This document shows positions 25,173 to 33,482 of a stretch of 64,000 nt of DNA, one piece after another. Within the stretch, counting starts at the first letter, position 1; the number at the start of each line of letters is the position of its first letter. The notes under the pieces were generated by a model, which was not told where the DNA came from, did not search any database, and saw nothing but the letters and a program-made list of their open reading frames with translations. Source of the DNA: Catenulispora rubra (GTDB lineage Bacteria > Actinomycetota > Actinomycetes > Streptomycetales > Catenulisporaceae); contig NZ_JAACYW010000007.1 in NCBI RefSeq assembly GCF_015356825.1, positions 44,357-108,356 on the forward strand, read 5' to 3'. A program made the translations under genes and the position numbers.

Positions 25173-26840
25173 ATGACCGATTCGAGTACAGCGGCGGCAC
25201 TTCCCCCTGAGAACGACACGGGACGCCTGGACAACGCGTCCCGTGCGCGCATCTTCTCCGTCATCGCGGTCGTCGTACTCTTCGCCGAGGTCGCGCCGTT
25301 GCAGTACACGATGGTCTCGCCGGCGGCGCAGCTGATCGGGCGCAGCTTCCCCGGCGTGGGCAGCAACATCGCGTGGATGACCATCATCTTCGGGCTGGTC
25401 GGCGGCGCGGCCACGCCGATCCTGGGCAAGCTGTCGGACCTGTACGGCAAGCGCAACATGCTGCTCGCGGTCGGGGTGTCGTTCCTGATCGGCTCGCTGA
25501 TCTGCGCCACCACCAGCAACTGGACGCTCTTCCTGATCGGGCGCGCCTTCCAGGCGGTGGCGATCGCCGCGGCCACCGTCGCCTACGGCCTGATCCGTGA
25601 CCTGATCCCGCGCAAGTACGTGCCGCTGGCGATCGGGCTGGTGTCCACCGGGCTCGGCGTGTCCGGTGTCGGCGGGATCATGCTCTCCGGCCTGCTGACC
25701 GACACCGCCGGCTGGAGCTACAAGGCGCTGTTCTGGTTCCTGGTGGTCTACACCCTGGTGACGCTGCCCCTGGTCTTCCTGGTGTGCCCGGAGACCAAGT
25801 TCCGCGCCCGCCAGAAGCTGGACCCGTTCGGCGCGTTGCTGCTGGCCGGCGGCGTGGGCTTCGCGCTGCTCTACGTCTCGAACGGCGCGAACGTCGGCTG
25901 GACCGATCCGCTCTATCTGGGCTATCTGGTCCTCGGCCTGGTCCTCATCGGGGCGTTCGTCGGGCTGGAGAAGAGGATCAGCCAACCGATCATCGATCTG
26001 CGGCTGCTGTTCTCGCCGAAGGTCTCGATGGTGCTGTTCATCGCGTTCTTCGCCTCGATCGTGGTGGGCATCCAGGCGTTCGCGATCCCGTACATGGTCT
26101 CCACGCCGAGCCACAACGGTTTGATCGCCATGACCCAACAAGGCGCGGCGGCACGTTTCAAGGGACTAGTGCAGCCGGACCAGATCCCCGTGAAGGTGCT
26201 CGGCAACCTCAGCTACGGGCTCGGGTTCACGTTGCTGGGCTTGGCGTTCCGCGTCCAGGTCTGGGGCTCGACCGTCGCGATGTTCTCCGGCGCAGCCTCG
26301 GGCCAGTTGTCGGGGAAGATCGGTGCACGCAAGCCATTGCTGGTGGGCATGTTCGCCTTCGCCGCGACCAGTGGCATCTACGCCGCAGCGCATCACGGAG
26401 CACTGACGTTGGCGCTCGTCGGCATCGTGTTCGGCGTCGGATTCGGCGCCTACTACGCGACTACGCCGAACCTCCTCGTAGAGGCCTCTCCACCGGAGCA
26501 GCAGGGGATTACCGCAGGGATGCTCGGAGTGTCCAACTCCATAGGCACTGCGGTGGGAACCGCTATAGCTGCGGCGTTCCAGGCGGCCCATCCTGTGAAG
26601 CTGATAGTGGCCGGCCAGACGGTGCTCGCCGGTACTCCGGATCCGAAGACTGGTATAACGCAGCGCGCGGGAGTCTTCACCGACTCCGCCTATACGCAGA
26701 TCTTCATAGCCTGTGCCATAGCCGGCGCGATCGCCTTGATCGGCACGTACTTCATGCGTTCCGGACGGATAGCGTCCACCGGTGGTCTCGGCTACCTGTC
26801 CGACGCTAAGCCTCCCGCTAAAGAAGCCGCGACCGCCTAA
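25173..26840 (+). CDS. MFS drug/solute exporter, 14-helix type
   Basis: 555 aa, AAGGA about 7 bases upstream. About 14 hydrophobic helices; motif A-like GKLSDLYGKRN between helices 2 and 3, and a motif-C-like GLGVSGVGGIMLSG in helix 5 region typical of proton-driven antiporters (DHA2 group). A ~35-residue hydrophilic loop follows helix 8-9 (STPSHNGLIAM to VKVLGNLS). Substrate unknown. The last third of the gene shifts codon habit: seven ATA isoleucine codons lie within 26530-26780, against none noticed earlier. Confidence 0.88.
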   Translation: MTDSSTAAALPPENDTGRLDNASRARIFSVIAVVVLFAEVAPLQYTMVSPAAQLIGRSFPGVGSNIAWMTIIFGLVGGAATPILGKLSDLYGKRNMLLAVGVSFLIGSLICATTSNWTLFLIGRAFQAVAIAAATVAYGLIRDLIPRKYVPLAIGLVSTGLGVSGVGGIMLSGLLTDTAGWSYKALFWFLVVYTLVTLPLVFLVCPETKFRARQKLDPFGALLLAGGVGFALLYVSNGANVGWTDPLYLGYLVLGLVLIGAFVGLEKRISQPIIDLRLLFSPKVSMVLFIAFFASIVVGIQAFAIPYMVSTPSHNGLIAMTQQGAAARFKGLVQPDQIPVKVLGNLSYGLGFTLLGLAFRVQVWGSTVAMFSGAASGQLSGKIGARKPLLVGMFAFAATSGIYAAAHHGALTLALVGIVFGVGFGAYYATTPNLLVEASPPEQQGITAGMLGVSNSIGTAVGTAIAAAFQAAHPVKLIVAGQTVLAGTPDPKTGITQRAGVFTDSAYTQIFIACAIAGAIALIGTYFMRSGRIASTGGLGYLSDAKPPAKEAATA

Positions 26841-26852
26841 GCGCCGAGCGCT
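26840..26852. terminator. Short hairpin between convergent genes
   Basis: AGCGC-CGA-GCGCT lies between the MFS stop (26838-26840) and the stop of the convergent MBL-Rieske gene (26860), so either transcript could use it. Confidence 0.45.
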
Positions 26853-26859
26853 AAGGGCC

Positions 26860-28326
26860 TCAGGCAGGCGCCGCCACCATGATGGGCTCGCACCGGGCGT
26901 TCAGACACAGCCCGGTGGTGAGTGAGAAGTCGAAGTTGTGCGCCAAGCAGCGCAGAACCAGACCCTCCGGCGCCTCCTCTACAATCGCGCCCTCTGCGAG
27001 GTCTTCACCAGAGTGCGGGCAGTACCGCGTCACTTCGAAGGTCCGCTCTCCGGAGTTCACCATGACCGTGGCGTCCGGGTCACGCTTGTCGTGGTCCTCT
27101 ATAGCCTGCAACGCGTCAACGTCGGCGTGCCTAAGCAGAGCGAACAGATAAGAGTTGTCGACGTCAGGGGAGCTCTTAACGGAGAGACGCCGCGAAAGGA
27201 GTAGATCCTCCCAAAGGATCTCCCCACTGAGAACCGCCTCCAGCCAACGCGCCTCTACGCCGAACGTGTACTGAGGAGTCTCGTCAGAAGTCCCGAGGTG
27301 CACGTCCCATATCCCGCCATCCGCACCGGCCACCTCGAACCGGACCGTCATGGCGATCCGCTCCAAGAAGTACGGACTCATCCGGCCGAGCCGCACAAAG
27401 TGCTCCACGAAGCGCTCACCGAGACCAGAGCCGGCGACAGGATCAGGATGCGCCGTCCACACCTCAGCGATCTCTTCCGCGCGAGAAGCAGCGTAGGCCT
27501 CAAGGTGGTTCGCAACAGCGACGGAGTCGCTATAGGAGAAGTCCCCCCAACGCGGATCCCTGGTGACGTCGTGGCTTGTCGGCGTTATACGAACGCTGTC
27601 CCCTGGAAACAGCCGCAGTGTCTCGGCCGGTAGTTCATCAGGCTCGGCGATCTGCGCGTTGTCATGCGCCAGTGCCGGATCCAGAACACAGGCCGGACCG
27701 CCATATGGCATCGCCAGGCGCGGCTTCACAGTGCGCACCAACCGCTTCACCGCCCTGAACCGCGGTCCCGACGCATCCAGCGCCAGCAGATCCAACGGCC
27801 CGCCGACCTCGATCATCGCTCGCCGTGTCTGCGCCAGGGAGAGCTGCGCATCATTGCAGTGCAGTACGGAAATCCCATCCGCGACGACAAGGAACGCAGC
27901 GCGATGGGACATCGGCGACTGCTCGGGAATGGCCGTCAGCCAGTCGCCACGCGAGTTGAGCGGCAGATGCTGCCAGCCCTCGACCTCCACGACGTTCTTC
28001 ACACCCGCCGCGGTCAGCCGGTCCCGCAGAACAGACGACGGATACGCCGGGACCACGACCTGCACTCCGTCATCGAGCCCGGACAAGAACGCCAGGTCCA
28101 TATGGTCCGCGTGCGCGCTCGACACCGCGATCCACTCGGCTTCCAGAAAGCCCGGAACCGCATGCAGATGGCCGTTGTCCGGGAACGGGAACCACGATCC
28201 GAGGAACGCCCCGCCCCGCGACACCCACGGATCGCACAACAGCCGCAGCTCCGGTGCCTCGACGCGCAATCCCGCGTGTCCTGTCGAACTGACGAGTGGA
28301 CCGGGCACCGGCTCATCCTGCCCCAC
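26860..28326 (-). CDS. Metallo-beta-lactamase-fold protein with C-terminal Rieske domain
   Basis: 488 aa, GTG start at 28326 (a GTG at 28308 with AGGA upstream is an alternative). Residues 1-240 resemble UlaG-like MBL-fold enzymes, with SSAHADHMD in place of the HxHxDH core. Residues about 270-390 are a mixed helical domain of unknown type. The C-terminal ~85 residues form a Rieske [2Fe-2S] site: CPHSGED and, 22 residues on, CLAHNFDF, giving C-x-H and C-x2-H ligands. CMP-Neu5Ac hydroxylases also combine Rieske and MBL folds, but with Rieske first. The order is reversed here, so I would not assign that function. Several ATA codons set it apart from neighbours. Confidence 0.8.
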   Translation of the reverse strand: MGQDEPVPGPLVSSTGHAGLRVEAPELRLLCDPWVSRGGAFLGSWFPFPDNGHLHAVPGFLEAEWIAVSSAHADHMDLAFLSGLDDGVQVVVPAYPSSVLRDRLTAAGVKNVVEVEGWQHLPLNSRGDWLTAIPEQSPMSHRAAFLVVADGISVLHCNDAQLSLAQTRRAMIEVGGPLDLLALDASGPRFRAVKRLVRTVKPRLAMPYGGPACVLDPALAHDNAQIAEPDELPAETLRLFPGDSVRITPTSHDVTRDPRWGDFSYSDSVAVANHLEAYAASRAEEIAEVWTAHPDPVAGSGLGERFVEHFVRLGRMSPYFLERIAMTVRFEVAGADGGIWDVHLGTSDETPQYTFGVEARWLEAVLSGEILWEDLLLSRRLSVKSSPDVDNSYLFALLRHADVDALQAIEDHDKRDPDATVMVNSGERTFEVTRYCPHSGEDLAEGAIVEEAPEGLVLRCLAHNFDFSLTTGLCLNARCEPIMVAAPA

Positions 28327-28406
28327 AATGCGACCGGGGCCAACCCCGACTCGGATTGACCCCAGTTGACCTGCGCAGAAGCGTGAAGTTGTGAAACAGG
28401 GCTATG

Positions 28407-29291
28407 TCAGAAGGCTGCCTCGAAGGCCTTCGCCATGACCTGATACCCGGCGTCGTTCGCGTGGATGTTGGGCCCGACCGGGGCCGGCGCGCACATCCAG
28501 GTCCACTGGCAGATGCGGGCCACGTTCAGCGGCACCGAGAGCCCCGGCTTCAGCGGCACCTGGTCGACGAAGTCATTGCTCTGGAAGGCCGAGCTGACGT
28601 CGGCGACCCGGACCCCGTGCAGCGGGTACTCGACCGCGAAGACCGCGTTGAACAGGTTCAGGAAGACCGCCGACAGCACCGCGGTGCTCTGCCCGGAGGA
28701 CCCGGTGAGCCACGAGGCGAGGAACGGGTTGTAGTACGTCGACCCGACGAACTCGGTCTTGTGCCCGGCCGCGGCGTGCAGCGTCTTCAGGATGACCGGC
28801 AGGTCCTGCGAGGTCTGCTTGATCCCGTTCAGACCGCACTGGATGTCCAGGCCGGTGGCGCCGGCGCAGCCGTCGACGTCGTTCGCGCCGATGTCGATCG
28901 TCACCAGCACCCGGTCGCCCTTGTGCGCCTTCAGGAACGAGGCGGCGGCGGCGAGCTGGCTCTTGTACGGCTCCGGGTACGAGCAGCCGCCGTGGATCAT
29001 CGAGCCCGTGGTCTCGCCGGGGCACGCCAGGTTCACGTACTTGGTGCCCCGGGCCTTCAGGGACGCGGCGATGTCGTCGGCGTAGCCGTGGCCGCTGATG
29101 AAGCCCTGGCCGGTGACCGCGTTCGGCTGCCAGCCGGCGCCGAGCGAGTCGCCGAGCGCCAGGTAGTAGTCGTAGGGCCGGTGCTTCCAGCCGTCCGACG
29201 CGCTCGCCGGGCCGGCGCTCACCGCCAGGCCGCACAGCGCCGCGGCCGCGACCGCGGCAGCCTTGCGCAGGCTGAGTTTGGGAACGTGCAT
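28407..29291 (-). CDS. Secreted SGNH/GDSL-family esterase
   Basis: 294 aa from MHVPKLSLRKAA (ATG at 29291, GGAGGGG upstream). A Sec signal peptide of about 33 residues ends near VSAGPASA. The SGNH blocks are present: YLALGDSLGAGW with the nucleophile Ser, a GxxxxN-type region after the CPGETT segment, IDIGANDVDG with the Asn, and a C-terminal His in PNIHANDAGY where DxxH is usual. The six or so cysteines suggest disulfides, as in the Streptomyces secreted lipase family. Substrate (lipid or acetylated glycan) is unknown. Confidence 0.92.
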   Translation of the reverse strand: MHVPKLSLRKAAAVAAAALCGLAVSAGPASASDGWKHRPYDYYLALGDSLGAGWQPNAVTGQGFISGHGYADDIAASLKARGTKYVNLACPGETTGSMIHGGCSYPEPYKSQLAAAASFLKAHKGDRVLVTIDIGANDVDGCAGATGLDIQCGLNGIKQTSQDLPVILKTLHAAAGHKTEFVGSTYYNPFLASWLTGSSGQSTAVLSAVFLNLFNAVFAVEYPLHGVRVADVSSAFQSNDFVDQVPLKPGLSVPLNVARICQWTWMCAPAPVGPNIHANDAGYQVMAKAFEAAF

Positions 29292-29535
29292 CCTCTGGGT
29301 CCCCTCCCGTGGAGATCGCGCCGCCTGCAAGGGCTTCTTCGCACAGATGTGGCGGCGAACACCCGGATGCTACCGGCAGGTAGTCATCAGGGGTAGGGGG
29401 AGGTGACTCGTTGTTAACGGCGCGGAAAACACTGCCGGAGAGGGCAACCGCGACAGCACTGGATCAGCGGTCGAAAAGACCCACTTCGAGCCGAAACGGC
29501 CACTGATGTCAGCGCTGATGTCAGCGGCCGACGGG
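29292..29535. other. Intergenic stretch before the esterase and after the MarR gene
   Basis: The minus-strand esterase start is at the left and the repeat array at the right. It presumably contains the esterase promoter; GTTAAC-rich sequence lies near 29415. Near 29505-29525 CTGATGTCAGCG is doubled (GATGTCAGC twice). No gene or clear site otherwise. Confidence 0.5.
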
Positions 29536-29615
29536 ATCAGTGCTCGAAGGACTCAGTGCTCTAAGGAGCCAGCGCTCGAAAGGGTCGGCTGCCTGAGGGC
29601 TCAGTTGTCGAAGGG
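29536..29615. repeat. Five tandem 16-bp degenerate repeats at the end of the MarR gene
   Basis: Units start at 29536, 29552, 29568, 29584 and 29600: ATCAGTGCTCGAAGGA, CTCAGTGCTCTAAGGA, GCCAGCGCTCGAAAGG, GTCGGCTGCCTGAGGG and CTCAGTTGTCGAAGGG. The last unit contains the stop codon of the MarR gene (29601-29603) and its final codons, suggesting the array grew outward from the gene end. Confidence 0.85.
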
Positions 29616-30191
29616 CAGGACCAGCGTCCGCAGCAGCCCGGCCAGGGCCTTGCGCTCGTCGGCGGACAGCCCGTCGAGCAGGTCGCGCTCCTGGGCCAGC
29701 AGCCCCTCGAAGGCGCCGTCCACGCGCTCCCGGCCGGTGTCCGACAGCTGCACCAGCACGCCGCGCCGGTCGCCGGGGTCGGGCAGCCGCTTGACCAGGT
29801 CCTTGGCGGCCAGCCGGTCGATGCGGTTGGTCATCGTGCCGCTGGTGACCAGCGTCTGGGTCAGCAGCTTGCTGGGGGTGAGCTGGTACGGCGCGCCGGC
29901 GCGGCGCAGCGCGGAGAGCACGTCGAACTCCCACGGCTCCAAGTCGTGCTCGGCGAAGGCCGTGCGGCGTGCGCGGTCCAGGTGGCGGGCCAGGCGGGAG
30001 ACCCGGGAGAGGACTTCCAGCGGGGCCACATCAAGGTCCGGGCGCTCGTGCCGCCAGGCCTCGACCAGCCGGTCGACCTCGTCCCGGCAGGCCTGCGGGT
30101 CGGGCCCGGGGAGCGGGGCGGCCGGGGCGGCGGCGCCGTTGTGGGCGGGGGTCGCGACGGCGTCCAGGTCGTGCGTGTGTGGCGTCTCCAC
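29601..30191 (-). CDS. MarR-family transcriptional regulator
   Basis: 196 aa from a GTG at 30191 with GAGGAG about 11 bases upstream. An Ala/Pro-rich leader of about 40 residues precedes the MarR winged helix: LEPWEFDVLSALRRAG, LTPSKLLTQTLVTSGTMTNR (recognition helix), IDRLAAKDLVKRLPDPGDRRGVLVQLSDTGR (wing, which I break here for length). The DxRxxxVxLT signature is intact. Divergent from tam, with two copies of a 24-bp palindromic operator between them, so it likely represses both itself and the methyltransferase. Confidence 0.93.
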   Translation of the reverse strand: METPHTHDLDAVATPAHNGAAAPAAPLPGPDPQACRDEVDRLVEAWRHERPDLDVAPLEVLSRVSRLARHLDRARRTAFAEHDLEPWEFDVLSALRRAGAPYQLTPSKLLTQTLVTSGTMTNRIDRLAAKDLVKRLPDPGDRRGVLVQLSDTGRERVDGAFEGLLAQERDLLDGLSADERKALAGLLRTLVLPFDN

Positions 30192-30249
30192 CGCGTACCT
30201 ACTCCTCGCCGTTGTTCCGAGATCCCAGCCTACCGGGAAGGTCGGCGCC

Positions 30250-30273
30250 GAGCATCTTGACATCGAGATTCTT
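30250..30273. promoter_or_regulatory. MarR operator copy 1 (imperfect)
   Basis: Read on the minus strand, this 24-mer is AAGAATCTCGA-TG-TCAAGATGCTC, matching copy 2 at 20 of 24 positions. Confidence 0.7.
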
Positions 30274-30288
30274 GACCGGGCAGACTCT

Positions 30289-30312
30289 AAGTATCTCGAT
30301 GTCGAGATACTT
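30289..30312. promoter_or_regulatory. MarR operator copy 2 (perfect palindrome)
   Basis: AAGTATCTCGA (30289-30299), centre TG, TCGAGATACTT (30302-30312): 11-bp perfect arms. It lies 30 bases before the tam start, centre 39 bp from copy 1. Confidence 0.85.
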
Positions 30313-30341
30313 TTCCGAACATCCCACCGCCTGGAGGCGTC

Positions 30342-31148
30342 ATGGCCGGCGACATCTGGAACGCCCAGCAATATCTGCGGTTCGAGAACGACCGCCTGCG
30401 CCCCTTCCTGGACCTGGTCACCCAGCTCGATCCGGACGGCGAGGTGCACACCGTCGTCGACCTCGGCTGCGGCCCCGGCAACGCGACCGCGCTGCTGGTC
30501 GACTGGTGGCCGGACGCCCGGATCGTGGGCGTCGACTCCTCCCCGGCGATGATCGAGGCCGCGCAGCAGCAGGCGGTGCCCGGCCAGGTCGAGTTCGAAC
30601 TCGGCGACCTGCGGGACTGGCACCCGGACAGCAAGGTGGACGTCCTGCTGGCCAACGCCGTGCTGCAGTGGGTCCCGGACCACCTGGACCTGCTCCCGAG
30701 CCTGGCCGCGCAGCTCGCGCCCGGCGGGGTCTTCGGCTTCCAGGTCCCCGGCAACTTCGAGGCGCCCTCGCACCTGGCCCTGGCCGAGATGAAGCAGCGG
30801 TGGGGCGACCGCGTCCCGGCCGACCTGCAGAAGCCTGCCTCCCACGACCCGGCGGTCTACCTCGGGAAGCTCGCCGAGGCCGGGCTGGAGCCCGACGTGT
30901 GGGAGACCACGTACACCTATCTGGTCGCCGCCGACCCGGACCCGAAGGTGCCCTGCGGCGTGACCGAGTTCGTACGCGGCTCCGCGCTGCGTCCGGCGAT
31001 CAAGGCCCTGAATGAGAGCGACGCAGCGGACTTCGTCGCCGAGTACGACGCCCTGGTCCGCGTCGCCTACCCGATCCGCGAGATCGGCGGCCGCACTGTG
31101 CAGCTGCTGCCGTACCGCCGCATCTTCGCCATCGGCCGGGCAGCCTGA
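30342..31148 (+). CDS. tam: Trans-aconitate 2-methyltransferase-like SAM methyltransferase
   Basis: 268 aa, GGAGG about 5 bases before the ATG. The SAM-binding motif I is VVDLGCGPGNAT, with the motif II acidic end VGVDSSPAMIEAA. DVLLANAVLQWVPDH and a long C-terminal lid domain match Tam, which esterifies trans-aconitate, an inhibitor of aconitase formed spontaneously. The adjacent divergent MarR regulator suggests induction by trans-aconitate or a related acid. The VOC gene follows by 35 bases. Confidence 0.9.
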   Translation: MAGDIWNAQQYLRFENDRLRPFLDLVTQLDPDGEVHTVVDLGCGPGNATALLVDWWPDARIVGVDSSPAMIEAAQQQAVPGQVEFELGDLRDWHPDSKVDVLLANAVLQWVPDHLDLLPSLAAQLAPGGVFGFQVPGNFEAPSHLALAEMKQRWGDRVPADLQKPASHDPAVYLGKLAEAGLEPDVWETTYTYLVAADPDPKVPCGVTEFVRGSALRPAIKALNESDAADFVAEYDALVRVAYPIREIGGRTVQLLPYRRIFAIGRAA

Positions 31149-31183
31149 CATTCTGGAGAGAGTGATTCCGAGGGGAGAACACG

Positions 31184-31540
31184 ATGCTCGCTGCACTCCA
31201 TCACGCACAGGTGGCCGTCCCGAAGGGCGCCGAGGACATCTCACGGGCCTACTATGTCGGGGTCCTCGGCATGACCGAGCTGACCAAGCCGCCGGTCCTG
31301 GCCGCGCGCGGCGGCTGCTGGTTCGCCGCGGGCGGTCTGGAGATCCACACCGGCGTCGAGGAGCCGTTCGTACCGGCCCGCAAGGCGCATCCGGCGATCC
31401 TGGTCACCGACATCGACGAACTGGTCGCCGCGCTCACCGCCGCCGGCTACGAGTTCACCTGGGACCAGACCATCCCCGAGCGCCGGCGCCTGCACACCTA
31501 CGACCCGCACGGCAACCGCCTGGAGTTCATCCAGCAGTAG
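31184..31540 (+). CDS. Glyoxalase/VOC-superfamily protein
   Basis: 118 aa, single VOC unit of two beta-alpha-beta-beta-beta modules. Start LAALHHAQVAVPKGAED, then ARAYYVGVLGMTEL-like (SRAYYVGVLGM), CWFAAGGLEIHTGVEE, and the end YDPHGNRLEFIQQ. Metal ligands could be H8, E-type residue in LEIHTGVEE and the terminal Glu of RLEF. RBS is GAGGGGAG. Likely co-transcribed with tam. Activity (isomerase, dioxygenase or resistance binding) is not deducible. Confidence 0.85.
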   Translation: MLAALHHAQVAVPKGAEDISRAYYVGVLGMTELTKPPVLAARGGCWFAAGGLEIHTGVEEPFVPARKAHPAILVTDIDELVAALTAAGYEFTWDQTIPERRRLHTYDPHGNRLEFIQQ

Positions 31541-31611
31541 AGGCCCGACCCCGGCGCGGCTCCCGAAGCGTGACTCTCGAGCCGCGCCCGCCGAACGCGA
31601 ACCTGACCCGG

Positions 31612-32115
31612 TTAGTCCCGAGGGATGTCCCGCGCCCGCTCTTCCAACTCCTTGAGCAGAGCCTGGAGCTCGCCGCGCACGTAGTCGCGGGTGGCGACCT
31701 CGCCGACCGCCATCCGCAGCGAGGCGATCTCCCGGGTCAGGTACTCCATCGTCGCGATCGACATCTCCTCGCGGTTCCGGTCCTCGGCGATCTGCACCTT
31801 GTCCCGCTCGGCCTGCCGGTTCTGCGCCAGCAGGATCAGCGGCGCGGCGTACGCGGCCTGCGTCGAGAACGCCAGGTTCAGCAGGATGAACGGGTACGGG
31901 TCCCAGCGGATCGTCTTGGTGATCACCAGGATGTTCAGCCCGATCCAGATGATGACGAGCACGGTCTGGATGACCAGGTACCGCGCCGTGCCGAAGAACC
32001 GTGCGATGGCCTCCGACACCCGGCCGAAGGCGTCCGGGTCGAACGACGGCTTGAACGAGACCTGACGCCGTCCCCGGGGCTGGTCCAGCCGCGGCGGGAT
32101 GTACTCGCGCGCCAC
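31612..32115 (-). CDS. DUF1003 membrane protein
   Basis: 167 aa from a GTG at 32115 that immediately abuts the stop codon of the upstream gene (TAA GTG), with GGGGAG six bases before. Two transmembrane helices, LVIQTVLVIIWIGLNILVI and PFILLNLAFSTQAAYAAPLILL, are followed by a helical tail with QNRQAERDKVQIAEDRN, the conserved DUF1003 signature. This family regularly follows MgtE-like CBS proteins in actinobacteria, as here. Role in ion transport is suspected, not shown. Confidence 0.92.
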   Translation of the reverse strand: MAREYIPPRLDQPRGRRQVSFKPSFDPDAFGRVSEAIARFFGTARYLVIQTVLVIIWIGLNILVITKTIRWDPYPFILLNLAFSTQAAYAAPLILLAQNRQAERDKVQIAEDRNREEMSIATMEYLTREIASLRMAVGEVATRDYVRGELQALLKELEERARDIPRD

Positions 32116-33477
32116 TTATCGCTCCCCTGCCTCGGTGCCGGCCCGGTTCCGGCGGGCTGTCGTGCCGCCCGCCCCGTCCTGTTCCTCCAGCAACTCCACG
32201 ACCTCGCGGGCCTCCGGCGGCAGCTCGTCGTGCGGGTGGCCGCCCGGCCGCATCCGCCAGTCGTCGGGCAGCAGGTGGTCCAGCACGTCGTCCACGGTCA
32301 CCGCGCCCAGCAGCCGGTCGTCGGCGTCCACCACCGGCGCCGCGACCAGGTTGTACGTGGCCATGTACGCCGTGACCTCGTTCAGCGGGGCGTCCGGGGC
32401 CAGCGGCTCCAGCTCGACGTCCACGGCCGCCGACACCAGCGCCATCGGCGGCTCGCGCAGCAGCCGCTGGATGTGCACGGCGCCCAGGTAGCGGCCGGTC
32501 GGCGTCTCCGTCGGTGCGCGGGTGACGAACACCAGCGAGGCGTTCGCCGGCGTCCGCTCCTCGTCGCGCACCAGCGCCAGCGCCTCGGCCACGGTCGCGT
32601 TCGGCAGCAGGATGATCGGATCGGAGTTCATCAGGCCGCCGGCGGTGTCCTCGCGGTAGGACAGCAGCCGCCGCACCGGGTTCGCGTCCTGCGGCTCCAT
32701 CAGGGCCAGCAGCCGCTCGGCCTCGTCCGTGCTCAGCTCGCCGAGCAGGTCCGCGGCGTCGTCGGGGTCCATCGCCTCCAGCACGTCGGCGGCGCGCTCC
32801 GACTCCAGTTCGCCCAGGATCTCCACCTGGTCGTCCTCGGGCAGCTCCTCCATGACGTCGGCCAGCCGGTCGTCGTCCAGCGCCGCGGCCACCTCGCCGC
32901 GCCGCTTGGGCGACAGCTCGTGCATGACCTGCGCCAGGTCCGCGGCGTGCAGCTTGTCCAGCGCCGCGACCAGCTCCGCGGCCCCCTGGACGCCGGAGAC
33001 CTCCAGGCCCTGGACCGCGTCCCAGTCCACGGTCAGCGTCTCGCCCCGGCGCCGCAGTCCGCCCTTGGCCGCCTTCTGCACGAACAGCTTGGTGACCGCC
33101 ATCTCCTTGCCGGCGCGCTCGGGCTCCAGGGCCACGTCGCGCACGGTCGCGGCCTCGCCGGTGGCGTTCAGCGTCACCCGGCGGTCCAGCAGCTCGGCGA
33201 GCACCAGGGTCTCGCCGGGGCGCTGCTGGAAATGCCGCATGTTCACCAGGCCGCTGGAGACCACCTGCTGGTTCTCGATCGAGGTGACCCGGCCGATCGG
33301 CAGGAACACCCGCCGCCGGCCGTGCATCTCCAGCACCAGGCCGAGCACGCGCGGCGCGCTGTCGCCGGCGCCCATGCTGACCACGATGTCGCGGATCCGG
33401 CCGACCGGCTCGCCGTCGGCGTCGAAAACGGAGCGTCCCGCAAGGTGGGAGACGTAAACGCGGGACAGGGCCCTCAA
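32116..33477 (-). CDS. PRC-barrel, MgtE-N and CBS-domain protein without a channel domain
   Basis: 453 aa starting at TTG 33477. Domains: PRC-barrel (about 8-75, YVSHLAGRSVFDADGEPVGR); a second beta region; the MgtE N-terminal helical superhelix (about 150-275, with DDRLADVMEELPEDDQVEIL and DPDDAADLLGELS); and a CBS pair (about 285-415, GGLMNSDPIILLPNATV, NEVTAYMATYNLVAAPVVD). No transmembrane segment occurs, so it is a soluble Mg2+-sensor-like module split from an MgtE channel. It is directly coupled to the DUF1003 protein, which could supply the membrane part. Confidence 0.92.
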   Translation of the reverse strand: MRALSRVYVSHLAGRSVFDADGEPVGRIRDIVVSMGAGDSAPRVLGLVLEMHGRRRVFLPIGRVTSIENQQVVSSGLVNMRHFQQRPGETLVLAELLDRRVTLNATGEAATVRDVALEPERAGKEMAVTKLFVQKAAKGGLRRRGETLTVDWDAVQGLEVSGVQGAAELVAALDKLHAADLAQVMHELSPKRRGEVAAALDDDRLADVMEELPEDDQVEILGELESERAADVLEAMDPDDAADLLGELSTDEAERLLALMEPQDANPVRRLLSYREDTAGGLMNSDPIILLPNATVAEALALVRDEERTPANASLVFVTRAPTETPTGRYLGAVHIQRLLREPPMALVSAAVDVELEPLAPDAPLNEVTAYMATYNLVAAPVVDADDRLLGAVTVDDVLDHLLPDDWRMRPGGHPHDELPPEAREVVELLEEQDGAGGTTARRNRAGTEAGER

Positions 33478-33482
33478 GTCAA

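Noticed and set aside
29536..29615. Transposon end or attachment site
   Set aside because: No transposase, integrase or matching copy elsewhere in the window was seen. The pattern is a graded tandem array.
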